A stretch of 64,000 bases of DNA from Hwanghaeella grinnelliae (GTDB lineage Bacteria > Pseudomonadota > Alphaproteobacteria > UBA8366 > Aestuariispiraceae): assembly GCF_004005845.1 (NCBI RefSeq), contig NZ_SADE01000004.1:703741-767740 (forward strand). The letters are read 5' to 3'. Numbering within the stretch: the stretch's first letter is position 1; each line of letters starts with the position of its first letter. Under the pieces are notes generated by a model, which was given only the letters and a program-made list of their open reading frames with translations, was not told where the DNA came from and did no database searches. Positions 17,308-27,304 of the stretch are shown piece by piece. Made by a program: the position numbers and the translations under genes.

Positions 17308-18428
17308 GCAACGCGCCCCGCATAACTTTGCCGGCCTGGATCGATATCGGCGTCATACCGGTGGTGAATATCCTGATGGCGCTTGTCGCCGCCGGCGCGG
17401 TCATCCTGATCATCGGTGAAGACCCAATACAGGCGGTCCAGGTGATGATCCAAGGCGCGGTCGGGTATGACGAAGGCATCGGCTATACGCTCTATTATAC
17501 GACCAACTTCATCTTTACCGGGCTAGCGGTTTCGATGGCCTTCCATGCCGGCCTGTTCAATATCGGCGGGGAAGGGCAGGCCTATTTCGGCGGGCTTGGG
17601 ATCGGTCTGGCGGTCCTAGCGCTGGATGGAGGCGCGCCGGGTTTCCTGATCGTACCCATAGCAATAGCGGCCGGGGCGCTGTTCGGGGCGGGATGGGCCT
17701 TTATTCCCGCCTATCTGCAGGCCTATCGTGGCAGTCATATCGTCATCACCACGATTATGTTCAACTTCATTGCCGCCGCCTTGATGGTCTATCTGCTGGC
17801 GGGCGTGATGCGGGAAAGCGGCAACATGTCACCGGAAACCCGCGAATTCGCGTCCGTGTCCTTTTTGCCCTTCATGCATGAGGTTTTCGCCTGGTTCGGC
17901 GTGACGATCACCCGGACGCCCTTGAACCTATCGATCCTATGGGCGCTGCTATGCTGCGTCTTCGTTTATGTCTTCATCTGGCGGACGCGCTGGGGCTATG
18001 CCTTGCGCACGGTGGGACAAAGCGAAAGGGCCGCCGTCTATGCCGGCATCTCGCCGCCCCGCATTGTGCTGATGGCGATGTGCCTATCCGGTGCCCTGGC
18101 GGGCTTCGTCGGGGTGAACGAGTTGCTGGGCGTTCAGCACCGCCTGCTGCTGAATTTCTCGGCGGGCTACGGCTTTACCGGCATTGCCGTCGCCTTGATG
18201 GGCAGGAACCATCCGGTGGGCATCGTCTTGGCCAGTCTGTTGTTCGGCCTGCTCTATCAGGGCGGCGCAGAGCTGGCTTTCGAAATGCCGACCATCACCA
18301 AGGAAATGGTCGTGGCGTTGCAGGGGCTGGTCATCCTGTTTTCCGGGGCGCTCGCCTATATGTCCCGGCCCTGGGTGGAACGGCTCTATTTGATGGCGCG
18401 CGGCGGTGCTGAGCGGAGGGCCGCGTAA
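17304..18428 (+). CDS. Nucleoside ABC importer permease 1 (YufP/NupP-like)
   Basis: 374 residues with about eight to ten hydrophobic segments, beginning at about 12-36 (IPVVNILMALVAAGAVILIIG). The conserved core FHAGLFNIGGEGQAYFGG at about 83-100 and the cytosolic loop RAVGxSxxAAxYAGI-like (TVGQSERAAVYAGISPPRI) identify the BPD_transp_2 branch used by BMP-family nucleoside importers. Start overlaps the ATPase stop by 4 bases; its stop overlaps the next start (TAATG). Those overlaps indicate tight translational coupling. Confidence 0.92.
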   Translation: MSNAPRITLPAWIDIGVIPVVNILMALVAAGAVILIIGEDPIQAVQVMIQGAVGYDEGIGYTLYYTTNFIFTGLAVSMAFHAGLFNIGGEGQAYFGGLGIGLAVLALDGGAPGFLIVPIAIAAGALFGAGWAFIPAYLQAYRGSHIVITTIMFNFIAAALMVYLLAGVMRESGNMSPETREFASVSFLPFMHEVFAWFGVTITRTPLNLSILWALLCCVFVYVFIWRTRWGYALRTVGQSERAAVYAGISPPRIVLMAMCLSGALAGFVGVNELLGVQHRLLLNFSAGYGFTGIAVALMGRNHPVGIVLASLLFGLLYQGGAELAFEMPTITKEMVVALQGLVILFSGALAYMSRPWVERLYLMARGGAERRAA

Positions 18429-19402
18429 TGGACGATACCTTCCTGCTGGTGGTGCGCACCTTGGACGCGACGTTGCGCGTGGCGACGCCGCTGATTTTCT
18501 GCGCCATGGCCGGGCTGTATTCCGAACGGTCGGGTATCGTCGATATCGGGCTGGAAGGAAAAATGCTGGCCGGCGCCTTCGCCGCCGCGACGGTCGCCGC
18601 GCTGACCGGATCGGCTTGGTTGGCGCTGGGCGCCGCCGTGCTGATCTCTATGTCGCTGGCGCTGCTGCACGGTTTCGCGTGCATCACCCATCGCGGGGAT
18701 CATGTGGTCAGCGGGGTGGCGATCAATATCCTGGTTGCAGGCCTGACCATCGTTCTAGGCAATGCCTGGTTCCGACAGGGCGGGCAGACTCCGTCGCTGC
18801 CGGCCGATGCGCGTTTCATGTCCATGGACTTCCCGGGCGCGGAGGCGATGTCGGAAATCCCGCTGATCGGACAAATTTATGCGGAACTGATCAGCGGCCA
18901 TAACCTTCTGGTCTATGCGGGGCTGGCGGCGGTGCCGCTGACGGCTTGGGTCGTCTACAAGACGCGTTTCGGTCTGCGCTTGCGGGCGGTTGGCGAAAAC
19001 CCGGCGGCTGTGGATACGGCAGGGATCTCGGTCGTCTGGCTGCGCTATCGCGCGGTGATGATCTGCGGTGTCCTGACCGGGCTGGCAGGGACGTATCTGG
19101 CGATTGCCCAAAACGCCGGTTTCTCGCGCGATATGACGGCGGGCCAAGGATATATCGCGCTCGCGGCCCTGATCTTCGGCAAATGGCGACCGTGGCTGGC
19201 CTTCGGTGCCTGTTTGATCTTCGGTCTTCTCGATGCCGTCTCCATCCGGATGCAGGGCGTCGAACTGCCGGGGATCGGGGAGGTGCCGGTTCAGGCGATT
19301 CAGGCATTGCCCTATGTCCTGACCGTGGTTCTGCTGGCAGGCTTCATCGGCAAGGCCGTCGCGCCGAAAGCCATCGGCCAACCTTATGTGAAAGAGAGAT
19401 AG
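18428..19402 (+). CDS. Nucleoside ABC importer permease 2 (YufQ/NupQ-like)
   Basis: 324 residues, the second BPD_transp_2 permease. It carries YSERSGIVDIGLEGKMLAGA (about 31-50) and the loop LRAVGENPAAVDTAGISV (about 187-204), both typical of the NupQ branch. Together with the preceding permease it forms the heterodimeric channel. Start codon overlaps the upstream TAA by one base. One base separates its stop from the start of the cytidine deaminase gene, so transport and catabolism genes are one transcription unit. Confidence 0.92.
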   Translation: MDDTFLLVVRTLDATLRVATPLIFCAMAGLYSERSGIVDIGLEGKMLAGAFAAATVAALTGSAWLALGAAVLISMSLALLHGFACITHRGDHVVSGVAINILVAGLTIVLGNAWFRQGGQTPSLPADARFMSMDFPGAEAMSEIPLIGQIYAELISGHNLLVYAGLAAVPLTAWVVYKTRFGLRLRAVGENPAAVDTAGISVVWLRYRAVMICGVLTGLAGTYLAIAQNAGFSRDMTAGQGYIALAALIFGKWRPWLAFGACLIFGLLDAVSIRMQGVELPGIGEVPVQAIQALPYVLTVVLLAGFIGKAVAPKAIGQPYVKER

Positions 19403-19403
19403 G

Positions 19404-19820
19404 ATGGCGGAGAAATCCAAGGACTTGCCCGATACCGAACTTCTCGCCGCCGCGATTGCCGCGCGGGCGAATGCCTATGTGCCGTATTCCGGCTATCATG
19501 TTGGCGCTGCGCTGAGGGGCAAAAACGGTAAGATCTATACCGGCGTGAATGTGGAGAACGCCGCCTATCCGGAAGGTACCTGTGCCGAGGCGGCCGCCAT
19601 CGCCGCCATGGTGCTGGATGGGGAAAGGGAGATTGCCGAAGTCGCCGTCGCCGGCCCGGAAGGGGCGATCATCACGCCTTGCGGCGGGTGCCGGCAAAAG
19701 CTGCGTGAATTCAGCCGCGCTACGGTCGCGGTTCATTCATGCGACCCGACCGGCTGCAAGCAGACCGTGACGATCGGCGATCTGCTGCCACATGCTTTTT
19801 CGCCGGAGCATCTGTCGTGA
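19404..19820 (+). CDS. cdd: Cytidine deaminase
   Basis: Deaminates cytidine and deoxycytidine to uridine and deoxyuridine. 138 residues, the small tetrameric type. Zinc ligands C60 (TCAE), C93 and C96 (PCGGC) and the catalytic Glu E62 are all visible; GVNVENAAYPEGT at about 47-59 is the substrate-binding block. It follows the importer genes directly, and its stop overlaps the GTG start of the phosphorylase gene. It supplies uridine/deoxyuridine for phosphorolysis further down the operon. Confidence 0.95.
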   Translation: MAEKSKDLPDTELLAAAIAARANAYVPYSGYHVGAALRGKNGKIYTGVNVENAAYPEGTCAEAAAIAAMVLDGEREIAEVAVAGPEGAIITPCGGCRQKLREFSRATVAVHSCDPTGCKQTVTIGDLLPHAFSPEHLS

Positions 19821-20641
19821 TCCTGGATCGTGCGAAAAAAGCGGCGGACGCAATTCGGCAAGGCGCGGGGCTGACACCGAAGGTGGGTGTCATCCTGGGG
19901 TCGGGCTTGGGACCTTTCGCCGACGATGTGACCGATCCCGTTTCGGTTTCCTATGCGGATATTCCAGGTTTCCCGGAATTGACCGTCGCGGGTCATACGG
20001 GCCGTTTAGTGATGGGGTCGGTGTCCGGCGTATCGGTGGCGGTATTGCAGGGCCGGAAGCATTATTACGAGGCAGGCGATGCGCGGGCCATGAACCTGCC
20101 GGTCGCGACATTGCGGGAACTGGGATGCGATACCCTGCTGACCAGCAATGCGTCCGGCGGAATTTTGGATGGTGTGGAGCCGGGCGATCTTGCCGTCATC
20201 GCGGATCATATCAACTGGGTCGGGGCCAGTCCGCTGACCGGGGAAGAGGGGATCGACGATCCTTTCATCGATATGGTCGATGCCTATGACCCCGACCTGC
20301 GCAAAATGCTGGCGAAGGCCGGAGCCAAATGCGGATTGGCGCTGCGGGAGGCGGTCTATACATTCCTAGCCGGGCCGCAATTCGAGACCCCGGCGGAAAT
20401 CCGCGTCGTGCAGCGCATGGGTGGGGATTTGGTCGGCATGTCGACGGTTCCGGAAGTGATCCTGGCCCGTTATCTGGGCATGCGTGTGGCGGCCCTGTCG
20501 GTCGTGACGAACCGGGCGGCGGGATTGGGCGATACGGCATTGAGCCATGCGCAGACGCAGGCCAATGCGAAACAAGCCGAAAAGGCAATGCGTGCGCTGG
20601 TCGCCGAGTTTTTGGCGATCCTGCGGGAGGAAACGGTTTGA
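19817..20641 (+). CDS. Purine nucleoside phosphorylase (trimeric type)
   Basis: Cleaves (deoxy)inosine and guanosine with phosphate to base and (deoxy)ribose 1-phosphate. 274 residues from GTG at 19817, which overlaps the cdd stop; the longer frame upstream lies inside cdd and does not look like this family. Blocks: GVILGSGLG at 24-32, GH at 59-60, GRKHYYE at 79-85 (phosphate site), SNASGGI, AGPQFETPAEI at 185-195, MSTVPEV, and VTNRAAGL with N232, the residue that favours 6-oxopurines. It belongs to family 1 (mammalian-like, trimeric). Confidence 0.93.
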   Translation: MILDRAKKAADAIRQGAGLTPKVGVILGSGLGPFADDVTDPVSVSYADIPGFPELTVAGHTGRLVMGSVSGVSVAVLQGRKHYYEAGDARAMNLPVATLRELGCDTLLTSNASGGILDGVEPGDLAVIADHINWVGASPLTGEEGIDDPFIDMVDAYDPDLRKMLAKAGAKCGLALREAVYTFLAGPQFETPAEIRVVQRMGGDLVGMSTVPEVILARYLGMRVAALSVVTNRAAGLGDTALSHAQTQANAKQAEKAMRALVAEFLAILREETV

Positions 20642-21411
20642 GTGATGCCCTTATGCAGACGGCGGCGCGTGCGCTCGCGCTGTTGGACCTGACCAGCTTG
20701 AATGACGGGGACGACGCGGCGGCCATCGACGCGCTGTGCGCCCGTGCCTTGACGCCGCATGGTCCGGTTGCGGCGGTGTGCGTCTGGCCCCGCTTTGTCG
20801 CCCGGGCCGTTGCTGCCCTGAAGGAAACCGGGATACGCGTGGCCGCGGTTGCGAACTTCCCCGACGGCGGTGCCGATATCGAAGCGGCGGTCGCGGATAC
20901 CGCGGCGATCCTGGAGGCGGGCGGAGACGAGGTCGATGTGGTCTTTCCCTATCGCAGCCTGATGGCGGGCGATGAAGCTATCGGCGCGGAACTTGTCGAG
21001 GGTTGCAAGCTCGTCTGTGGCGAAAAGGCACGCCTGAAAGTCATCATTGAAAGCGGTGTGTTGAAAGCCCCTGAACTGATCCGTCAGGCGTCGGAAATCG
21101 CGTTGAATGCCGGTGCCGATTTCATCAAGACCTCGACCGGAAAAGTCCCGGTAAACGCGACGCCTGAAGCGGCGGAAATCATGCTGACGGTTCTGAAGGA
21201 ACACGGCCAAGGCGGGTTCAAGGCGGCCGGCGGCATTCGCGATACGGCGGCGGCTGGGGCGTATCTGGCCATCGCCGACCGCATCATGGGTCCGGGTTGG
21301 GCGGGGCCGGAAACCTTCCGCTTCGGCGCCAGCGGCGTTATGAACGATTTATTGGCCGTTCTGGACGGCACGGGCAATGCGGGCGGCGCGGTCGCTTCAG
21401 GGGGGTACTGA
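20638..21411 (+). CDS. deoC: Deoxyribose-phosphate aldolase
   Basis: Splits 2-deoxyribose 5-phosphate into acetaldehyde and glyceraldehyde 3-phosphate. The chosen start is TTG at 20638 (4-base overlap with the upstream stop): GGGAGGAA lies about 7 bases before it, and the product (257 residues, opening MSDALMQTAARALALLDLT) aligns with E. coli DeoC from its first residues. Catalytic D100 (DEVDVVFPYRSLMAG), Schiff-base K164 (DFIKTSTGKV) and the second Lys in FKAAGGIRD are present. It is the long, E. coli-like DeoC type. Confidence 0.94.
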   Translation: MSDALMQTAARALALLDLTSLNDGDDAAAIDALCARALTPHGPVAAVCVWPRFVARAVAALKETGIRVAAVANFPDGGADIEAAVADTAAILEAGGDEVDVVFPYRSLMAGDEAIGAELVEGCKLVCGEKARLKVIIESGVLKAPELIRQASEIALNAGADFIKTSTGKVPVNATPEAAEIMLTVLKEHGQGGFKAAGGIRDTAAAGAYLAIADRIMGPGWAGPETFRFGASGVMNDLLAVLDGTGNAGGAVASGGY

Positions 21412-21414
21412 CCC

Positions 21415-22728
21415 GTGCTGGCACAGGAAATCATTCGAAAGAAGCGCGACAACCGTCCCCTCTCGGGGGAGGAGATCGATTTCATGGTCAAGGGACTGAC
21501 CGATGGATCTATTTCCGAGGGTCAGATCGCGGCTTTCGCCATGTCGGTGTTCTTCAACGGCATGTCGATGGACGAATGCGTGGCGCTGACCCGCGGCATG
21601 GTCAATTCCGGTGAGGTCATCGACTGGAAGGATCTGGATCTGGGCGGTCCGGTCCTCGACAAACATTCCACCGGCGGCGTCGGCGACAAGGTCAGCTTGA
21701 TGCTGGCGCCGATCGTCGCGGCTTGTGGTGGGTTCGTGCCGATGATTTCCGGCCGGGGGCTCGGCCATACAGGCGGCACGCTGGACAAGCTTGAATCCAT
21801 TCCAGGGTATCGGACCGCGCCGGACATCACCCAATTTCGCGACGTGGTGAAGACCGCCGGTTGCGCGATCATCGGGCAGACGGCGGAACTCGCCCCGGCG
21901 GACAAGCGGTTCTACGGCATCCGCGATGTGACCGGGACAGTCGAATCCGTGCCGCTGATCACCGCCTCCATCCTGTCCAAGAAATTGGCCGGCGGTCTCG
22001 ATGCCTTGGTGATGGACGTTAAAACCGGGACAGGGGCCTTCGCGCAGGACTATTTCATGGCCCGTGAGCTGGCCCAAAGTATCGTCATGGTCGCCAATGG
22101 GGCGGGGATGCCGACCACCGCCCTGATCACGGATATGAACCAGGTACTGGGCCGGAATGTCGGCAATGCGGTCGAAGTCGCCGAAGCGGTCGATTATCTG
22201 ACCAATGCAACCCGCGACGCGCGGTTGCATCAAGTGGTGATGGCGCTTGCGGGCGACATGCTGCATTTGGGCCGGTTGGCGGCCAGTCCCGAAGAGGGCC
22301 GCGAAAAGGCGGTCCGCGCGCTCGAAAACGGGGATGCCGCCGAGCGTTTCTCACGCATGGTCGTGGCGCTGGGCGGACCGTCCGACTTCGTGGAGCGGAA
22401 GGACGATTATCTGAAACCCGCCCCGGTGCGGAAGCCATGCTATCCTAGCCGTGCCGGCCGCGTCGCCGGGGTCGATGCACGGGCTGTGGGCGTTTCCGTC
22501 ATCGAACTGGGCGGGGGCCGGGCCCTGGCCAGCGACGATGTGGACCACCGGGTCGGCTTGAAGCAGGTGGCCTCGATCGGCGATGAGGTCGGCCCGGACA
22601 ATCCGATTGCCGTGATTCATGCCCGCGACGAAGCCGCGGCGGACGCGGCGGCGGCGGTCGTGACCAAGGCGATCAAGATCGGCGAGCCCGGCGAACCGGG
22701 GCCTGTGGTGTTCGAACGGGTCGATTGA
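21415..22728 (+). CDS. deoA: Thymidine phosphorylase
   Basis: Cleaves thymidine and deoxyuridine to base plus deoxyribose 1-phosphate. 437 residues from GTG at 21415 (3 bases after deoC). The opening [20 protein letters not shown] and [13 protein letters not shown] (phosphate loop, about 82-94) are close to E. coli Deo[23 protein letters not shown] and VKTGTGAF follow. The glycine-rich hinge and the C-terminal alpha/beta domain are complete. With deoB and deoC it makes the full deoxynucleoside pathway. Confidence 0.95.
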   Translation: MLAQEIIRKKRDNRPLSGEEIDFMVKGLTDGSISEGQIAAFAMSVFFNGMSMDECVALTRGMVNSGEVIDWKDLDLGGPVLDKHSTGGVGDKVSLMLAPIVAACGGFVPMISGRGLGHTGGTLDKLESIPGYRTAPDITQFRDVVKTAGCAIIGQTAELAPADKRFYGIRDVTGTVESVPLITASILSKKLAGGLDALVMDVKTGTGAFAQDYFMARELAQSIVMVANGAGMPTTALITDMNQVLGRNVGNAVEVAEAVDYLTNATRDARLHQVVMALAGDMLHLGRLAASPEEGREKAVRALENGDAAERFSRMVVALGGPSDFVERKDDYLKPAPVRKPCYPSRAGRVAGVDARAVGVSVIELGGGRALASDDVDHRVGLKQVASIGDEVGPDNPIAVIHARDEAAADAAAAVVTKAIKIGEPGEPGPVVFERVD

Positions 22729-22768
22729 TCCGAAGACGGTTCCAAGAACGGAAATTGGCGCAAAGATA

Positions 22769-23983
22769 ATGGCGCGAGCAATCATACTGGTGATGGATTC
22801 ATTCGGGATCGGCGCGGCGCCGGATGCCGAGGCGTTTGGCGATTCTGGGGCGGATACCCTGGGCCATATCGCGGCCAACCGTGAACAAGCCGGAAACCCG
22901 CTATCGTTGCCCCTGCTGACCCAATTAGGGTTGGGTGAAGCCGCGCGGCTGGCGACCGGGACGGTCCCGGCGGGGCTTGATGCTGTCGGGCCGGTGACAG
23001 GCGCCTATGGCGCCGCGGCGGAAACGAGCCATGGCAAAGACACGCCCAGCGGTCATTGGGAAATCGCCGGCCTGCCGGTCGATTTCGATTGGGGGTTCTT
23101 CCCGCGAACCGAACCGTGTTTCCCGGCGGAAGACATCGTGGAATTGATGCGGCGGGCCGAACTGCCTGGCATTTTGGGCAACAAGCACGCTTCGGGCACA
23201 GAGATCATCAAGGAGTTGGGTGAGGAACATCTACGGACGGGCAAGCCGATCTGCTATACCTCCGCCGATTCCGTTTTTCAGATTGCCGCGCATGAAGAGC
23301 ATTTCGGGTTGGAACGGCTCTACCGGGTCTGCGAAATCGCGAAAGAGATCTTCGATCGCCTGAATATCGGGCGGGTCATCGCACGGCCCTTCATCGGCGA
23401 GGATGCGGAAAGCTTCAAGCGCACGGGCAACCGGCGCGACTACACCACATTGCCCCATGCGCCGACCTTGTTGGATATGGTCGAAGCCGCTGGCGGCCAG
23501 GTTTTCTCCGTCGGCAAAATCGCCGATATTTTCGCCCATCAAGGCATCACGAAAAAGCTGAAGGCCGACGGAAACGGCGCGCTGTTCGACGCGACATTGC
23601 AGGCGATGGACATGGCTGGGGACGGCGACTTGATCTTCAGCAACTTCGTCGATTTCGACATGCATTACGGCCATCGCCGCGATGTGGAAGGTTATGCTGC
23701 GGCATTGGAAGAATTCGATGCCTCCTTGCCGCGATTGATCGAACGCCTGCGCCCGGACGATCTGGTCCTGATCACCGCGGACCATGGCTGCGACCCGACA
23801 TTCAAAGGCACGGACCATACGCGCGAATTCGTGCCGGTCCTGTTCTTCGGGCCCAAGGTGACGGCCGCTAGCCTGGGCCGCCGTGCCAGTTTTGCAGATA
23901 TGGGGCAGACCATTGCCCGGCATCTCGGCATCGGTCCCTTGAATGCCGGTGGCGACTGCTTCGCGCGTGCCCGGGCAGCGTGA
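22769..23983 (+). CDS. deoB: Phosphopentomutase
   Basis: Interconverts (deoxy)ribose 1-phosphate and 5-phosphate, linking the phosphorylases to DeoC or the pentose phosphate pathway. 404 residues of the alkaline-phosphatase fold: metal ligand D10 in [14 protein letters not shown], active-site Thr in [31 protein letters not shown] with the second metal site, and the cap-domain block [10 protein letters not shown]. Length and motifs are normal for bacterial DeoB. The next gene begins 7 bases after its stop. Confidence 0.95.
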   Translation: MARAIILVMDSFGIGAAPDAEAFGDSGADTLGHIAANREQAGNPLSLPLLTQLGLGEAARLATGTVPAGLDAVGPVTGAYGAAAETSHGKDTPSGHWEIAGLPVDFDWGFFPRTEPCFPAEDIVELMRRAELPGILGNKHASGTEIIKELGEEHLRTGKPICYTSADSVFQIAAHEEHFGLERLYRVCEIAKEIFDRLNIGRVIARPFIGEDAESFKRTGNRRDYTTLPHAPTLLDMVEAAGGQVFSVGKIADIFAHQGITKKLKADGNGALFDATLQAMDMAGDGDLIFSNFVDFDMHYGHRRDVEGYAAALEEFDASLPRLIERLRPDDLVLITADHGCDPTFKGTDHTREFVPVLFFGPKVTAASLGRRASFADMGQTIARHLGIGPLNAGGDCFARARAA

Positions 23984-23990
23984 GACTGCA

Positions 23991-24848
23991 ATGTCTGTCG
24001 ACCGCTTCACAATGACGGAAGAAGGCGTCACCCAGGCCATGCGGGCGGCCTATGACCGGGACGGCTTCCTGGTTGTGGAGGGGTTTGCATCGCCTGAGGA
24101 ATGCGGCGCCTTGTCCGCCCGTATAGACAGTCTGATCGACGCTTGGGAGGCGCCTGAAAACCCGACAGTCTTTGGCGCGCATGCCGCGGACCGCTACTTT
24201 CTCGACTCCGGCGATCAGATCCGATTCTTTTTCGAGGCCGATGCTGTCGACGAAGCCGGGCGGCCGAACCGACCCGTTCCGACCGCCCTGAACAAGATCG
24301 GCCATGCGCTGCATGATCTGGACCCGGTTTTCGACGGTTTCTTCCGCTCGGACCGTTTCCGGACGCTGTCCCAAGGACTGGACCTGCACGATCCCCGGCT
24401 GCTGCAATCCATGGTGATCTTCAAACAACCCGGTATCGGCGCGCCGGTCGGCATGCACCAGGACGCGACCTTCCTGCGCACGGACCCGCCCAGCGTGACC
24501 GGTTTCTGGATCGCGCTGGAAGATGCCAGCTTGGACAATGGCTGTCTGCTCGCCGTGCCGGGCGGACATCGGGGGCCGCTGCGGAAACGGTTCGGGCGCG
24601 GGGAAGGGGATGTTCTGGAGACACGGATCTTGGCGGAGGATGGCGGCTTTGGCGGGAAACCGGTGCCGCTTGAAGTGCCTGCCGGAACCTTGATCGTTCT
24701 GCACGGCTTTCTGCCGCATGCCAGCGGACCGAACAGATCACCGCGATCGCGTCGGGCTGTGACCCTGCATACGATTGACGGTGCGTTGCCTTACCCGGAA
24801 GACAACTGGCTTCAGCGCCGGGCCGGCATGAAGTTGCGTGGTTTTTAA
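23991..24848 (+). CDS. PHYHD1-like phytanoyl-CoA dioxygenase family protein
   Basis: Fe(II)/2-oxoglutarate-dependent oxygenase of 285 residues (ATG at 23991; longer frames overlap deoB). The facial triad is visible: H156 and D158 in MHQDATFLRT, and H243 in LPHASG, with an Arg near 250-255 to bind 2-oxoglutarate. IFKQPGIGAPVGMHQDATF and WIALEDASLDNGCL closely resemble human PHYHD1 rather than phytanoyl-CoA hydroxylase proper. It sits 7 bases behind deoB and 14 before a HAD gene, so it is part of the nucleoside operon. A nucleoside, nucleobase or deoxysugar-phosphate substrate is an inference; nothing in the sequence proves it. Confidence 0.85.
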   Translation: MSVDRFTMTEEGVTQAMRAAYDRDGFLVVEGFASPEECGALSARIDSLIDAWEAPENPTVFGAHAADRYFLDSGDQIRFFFEADAVDEAGRPNRPVPTALNKIGHALHDLDPVFDGFFRSDRFRTLSQGLDLHDPRLLQSMVIFKQPGIGAPVGMHQDATFLRTDPPSVTGFWIALEDASLDNGCLLAVPGGHRGPLRKRFGRGEGDVLETRILAEDGGFGGKPVPLEVPAGTLIVLHGFLPHASGPNRSPRSRRAVTLHTIDGALPYPEDNWLQRRAGMKLRGF

Positions 24849-24862
24849 CAAGGACTTCTCTG

Positions 24863-25576
24863 ATGATCACGGAAATCGGTTTCGACGCCGACGACACTCT
24901 TTGGCACTGCGAAAACCACTTTTTCGAAACCCAGGCGCGACTTGAGGCGATCCTGGAACATCATGCCCCGCGGGAGGAAGTGGAGGCCAAGCTGCATGAC
25001 ACCGAATTGGCCAATGTCCGCCTGTTCGGTTACGGCATCAAAGGGTTCACCCTTTCGATGATAGAGACGGCGGTACAGATTTCGCGCGGCAAAATCACCG
25101 GGGACGAGGTGCATGAGATCTTGATGATGGGAAAGGCCATGCTCGATGCGCCCGTGGAGTTGATGCCGAATGTCCGGACCGTTCTCGCCTCCTTGCAAGA
25201 CAAGTACAGGCTGAGCCTGATCACGAAGGGCGATGTGCTCGACCAGACCAACAAGATCGACAAATCCGGGCTGGGTGACTTCTTCGACCGGATCGAGGTC
25301 GTGCAGCAAAAGGAAGTCGACAATTACCGGGATGTTTTGACCCGTCACGGCATCGATGCGGAACACTTCCTGATGATTGGCAATTCAATACCGTCCGACG
25401 TGCTGCCGGTGCTGGAATTGGGGGGCTGGGGTGTACATGTTCCGTATCGGCATACGGCCGTCTTCGAACGGCATGTGGACGACCCGCCGCATGAGCGCTT
25501 CCGCCGTCTGGAAAGCCTGTCGGAATTACCCGCGTTGCTCACAAAAATCGAGCAGGAAGGGGCGGCGGATCGCTAA
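24863..25576 (+). CDS. HAD-superfamily hydrolase, last gene of the nucleoside operon
   Basis: 237 residues. Motif I DADDT (D8 nucleophile, D10 acid/base), motif II in LSLITKGD (T120), motif III Lys in QQKEVDNY, and motif IV in IGNSIPSD are all present; the helical segment between about 18 and 95 is a C1 cap. Phosphatases of this shape act on small phospho-metabolites. Position after the PHYHD1-like gene suggests a (deoxy)nucleotide or sugar-phosphate substrate, for example removing a dead-end product. It is convergent with the YihY gene; their stop codons overlap by 4 bases. Confidence 0.82.
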   Translation: MITEIGFDADDTLWHCENHFFETQARLEAILEHHAPREEVEAKLHDTELANVRLFGYGIKGFTLSMIETAVQISRGKITGDEVHEILMMGKAMLDAPVELMPNVRTVLASLQDKYRLSLITKGDVLDQTNKIDKSGLGDFFDRIEVVQQKEVDNYRDVLTRHGIDAEHFLMIGNSIPSDVLPVLELGGWGVHVPYRHTAVFERHVDDPPHERFRRLESLSELPALLTKIEQEGAADR

Positions 25577-27066
25577 GACCCGCCGGCCGTCAAAGCGCCG
25601 ATACCAAGCAGCGCCAAGATGCGCGCCCTGCGGCTGGATTGGTCCTGTTCGACCTCTTCCTCGGTCGGGCTGAAATTGGATTCGTCGGTATCGTTGGCGA
25701 TGTCCTCGCCCGGTTCCGCCGCCCGCAACAACTCCGCCAGGGTCATGCCCATGCGGTCCTGCATCGCCTCGGTCATGCCGGTGCGGACCTTCGCGAAACG
25801 GTGCGTCCATGCCTTGCGCAATTGCCGTGGCGGGATGCCCGCTTCCAGGCCAAGCCCCAGATGATTGAACAGGTCGTACAGTGTGACCTCGGTCAAATCG
25901 CGAACCAACAGCCATTCGCCCTTGTAGCCGCGCGCTATATAGCGGTTCTTTTCAAGTCGTTCGGCGACATCGGCCAGCGCGTCGGGTCCGATCCCCGCCG
26001 CCCGCAGAAGACGGTATTGCCGCAGACCGCCGCCATTGACCTGTTCCTGTTTAAGCGCGCTGAGGACTGCCAGCGCATAGACCAGACGGTCGAGCGGGGC
26101 TAGACCGGTCTTGCGCACGCGCCGCGTTCCACCGCGCCATTCGGGCAGGGCCGCGGTCATTTCCGCCGAGGCCAGCAAGACCATCCAACTCAAATACATC
26201 CACAGCAGGAAAATTGGGATCGTCGCCAAGGCGCCATAGATTGTTTGATAGGTCGGGAAATGCGCCACGTAGAGACCGAAACCGCGTTTCAGCAACTCGA
26301 ACAGGAAGGAGGCGACAAGCCCGCCGATGGCCGCGTCGGTGCGCCGGACCGGGGTGTTCGGCAGAATCACGAACAGCGCCGTGAATCCGAAAGCCTGAAG
26401 GATAAAGGGCAGGGCGAAGGTCAGCCGTGTCAGCGGGCCGGTAAAGGCCTCGACGCCGGATTCCTGGGCATAGGCGAACAGCACGCTGCTGATAGACATG
26501 CTGGCCCCGAACAGGACGGGTGCGATGGTGATGACGGCCCAGTTCACCAGCATGCGGGACACGATGTTGCGGCGCCGTCGGGCGCGCCAGATATAGTCCA
26601 TCGTATTGCTGATGGACACCAACAGCATGACCGAGGTGAAAACCAGGAACAGGATGCCGACGGCGGTCAACTCACCGGTCTGTTTGGTGAATTCGGAAAG
26701 GTGGCCCTGGATGCTCGACCCCACCTGGGGCACGAAGTTTTCGAAGACGAATGACTGAACCTTGTCTTTCAGGCGGCTATAGGCCGGAAAGGCGGCGAAA
26801 ATCGCGAAACTGACGGCCAGCAGCGGCACCGTCGCCAGAAGCGAGGTGAAGGTCAGCGAAGCCGCCCTTTGCTGGCAATGGTCCTGATGAAACCGGCTGA
26901 AAACGTAATAGAGGAAGCGGAAAAACGTCATGATCGGCTGCCCGAGCGAAGCCGCATTTCCCGCTTGCTTGTTGGATGGTTGATTGGGCGGTTTCTTAGC
27001 CGTCTTCTGGGCCGATTGTTGACCCGTCTTGGCGCCGTTTCCCGGATTCGATCGCGAATCGTTCAC
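25573..27066 (-). CDS. YihY/BrkB-family inner-membrane protein
   Basis: 497 residues. A Lys/Gln/Asn-rich N-terminus (1-45) precedes the YihY core of about six helices (about 50-320), with QQRAASLTFTSLLATVPLL at about 84-102 as the diagnostic first block and PNTPVRRTDAAIGG later. The C-terminal 170 residues are soluble and include a winged-helix-like stretch (about 345-415, LLRAAGIGPDALADVAERLEKNRYI) often found in longer members. The family was once annotated as ribonuclease BN, but that activity belongs to another protein. Real function is unknown; a transport or envelope role is likely. Confidence 0.88.
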   Translation of the reverse strand: MNDSRSNPGNGAKTGQQSAQKTAKKPPNQPSNKQAGNAASLGQPIMTFFRFLYYVFSRFHQDHCQQRAASLTFTSLLATVPLLAVSFAIFAAFPAYSRLKDKVQSFVFENFVPQVGSSIQGHLSEFTKQTGELTAVGILFLVFTSVMLLVSISNTMDYIWRARRRRNIVSRMLVNWAVITIAPVLFGASMSISSVLFAYAQESGVEAFTGPLTRLTFALPFILQAFGFTALFVILPNTPVRRTDAAIGGLVASFLFELLKRGFGLYVAHFPTYQTIYGALATIPIFLLWMYLSWMVLLASAEMTAALPEWRGGTRRVRKTGLAPLDRLVYALAVLSALKQEQVNGGGLRQYRLLRAAGIGPDALADVAERLEKNRYIARGYKGEWLLVRDLTEVTLYDLFNHLGLGLEAGIPPRQLRKAWTHRFAKVRTGMTEAMQDRMGMTLAELLRAAEPGEDIANDTDESNFSPTEEEVEQDQSSRRARILALLGIGALTAGGS

Positions 27067-27304
27067 TGTAGCTTTGTCCCCTCTTTAAGGGGTTAGAATA
27101 CCGCGATCCGCCCTAATTCCCAATAATTTAGGGGAATGCGGGTATTCGCGGGTGCATTTGTGACCCCGACCGGGGCAAAAGCGGGGCGCGGGATTGGCGC
27201 ATCCTGATACATGGTATAAACCAATCGCCAAGGTGCTTTGACCGGTTCCGGTCTTCCAACGCGCCGATAAAATAGTCGACAGTTGTGGGTGAGAGGGTAC
27301 GGGG

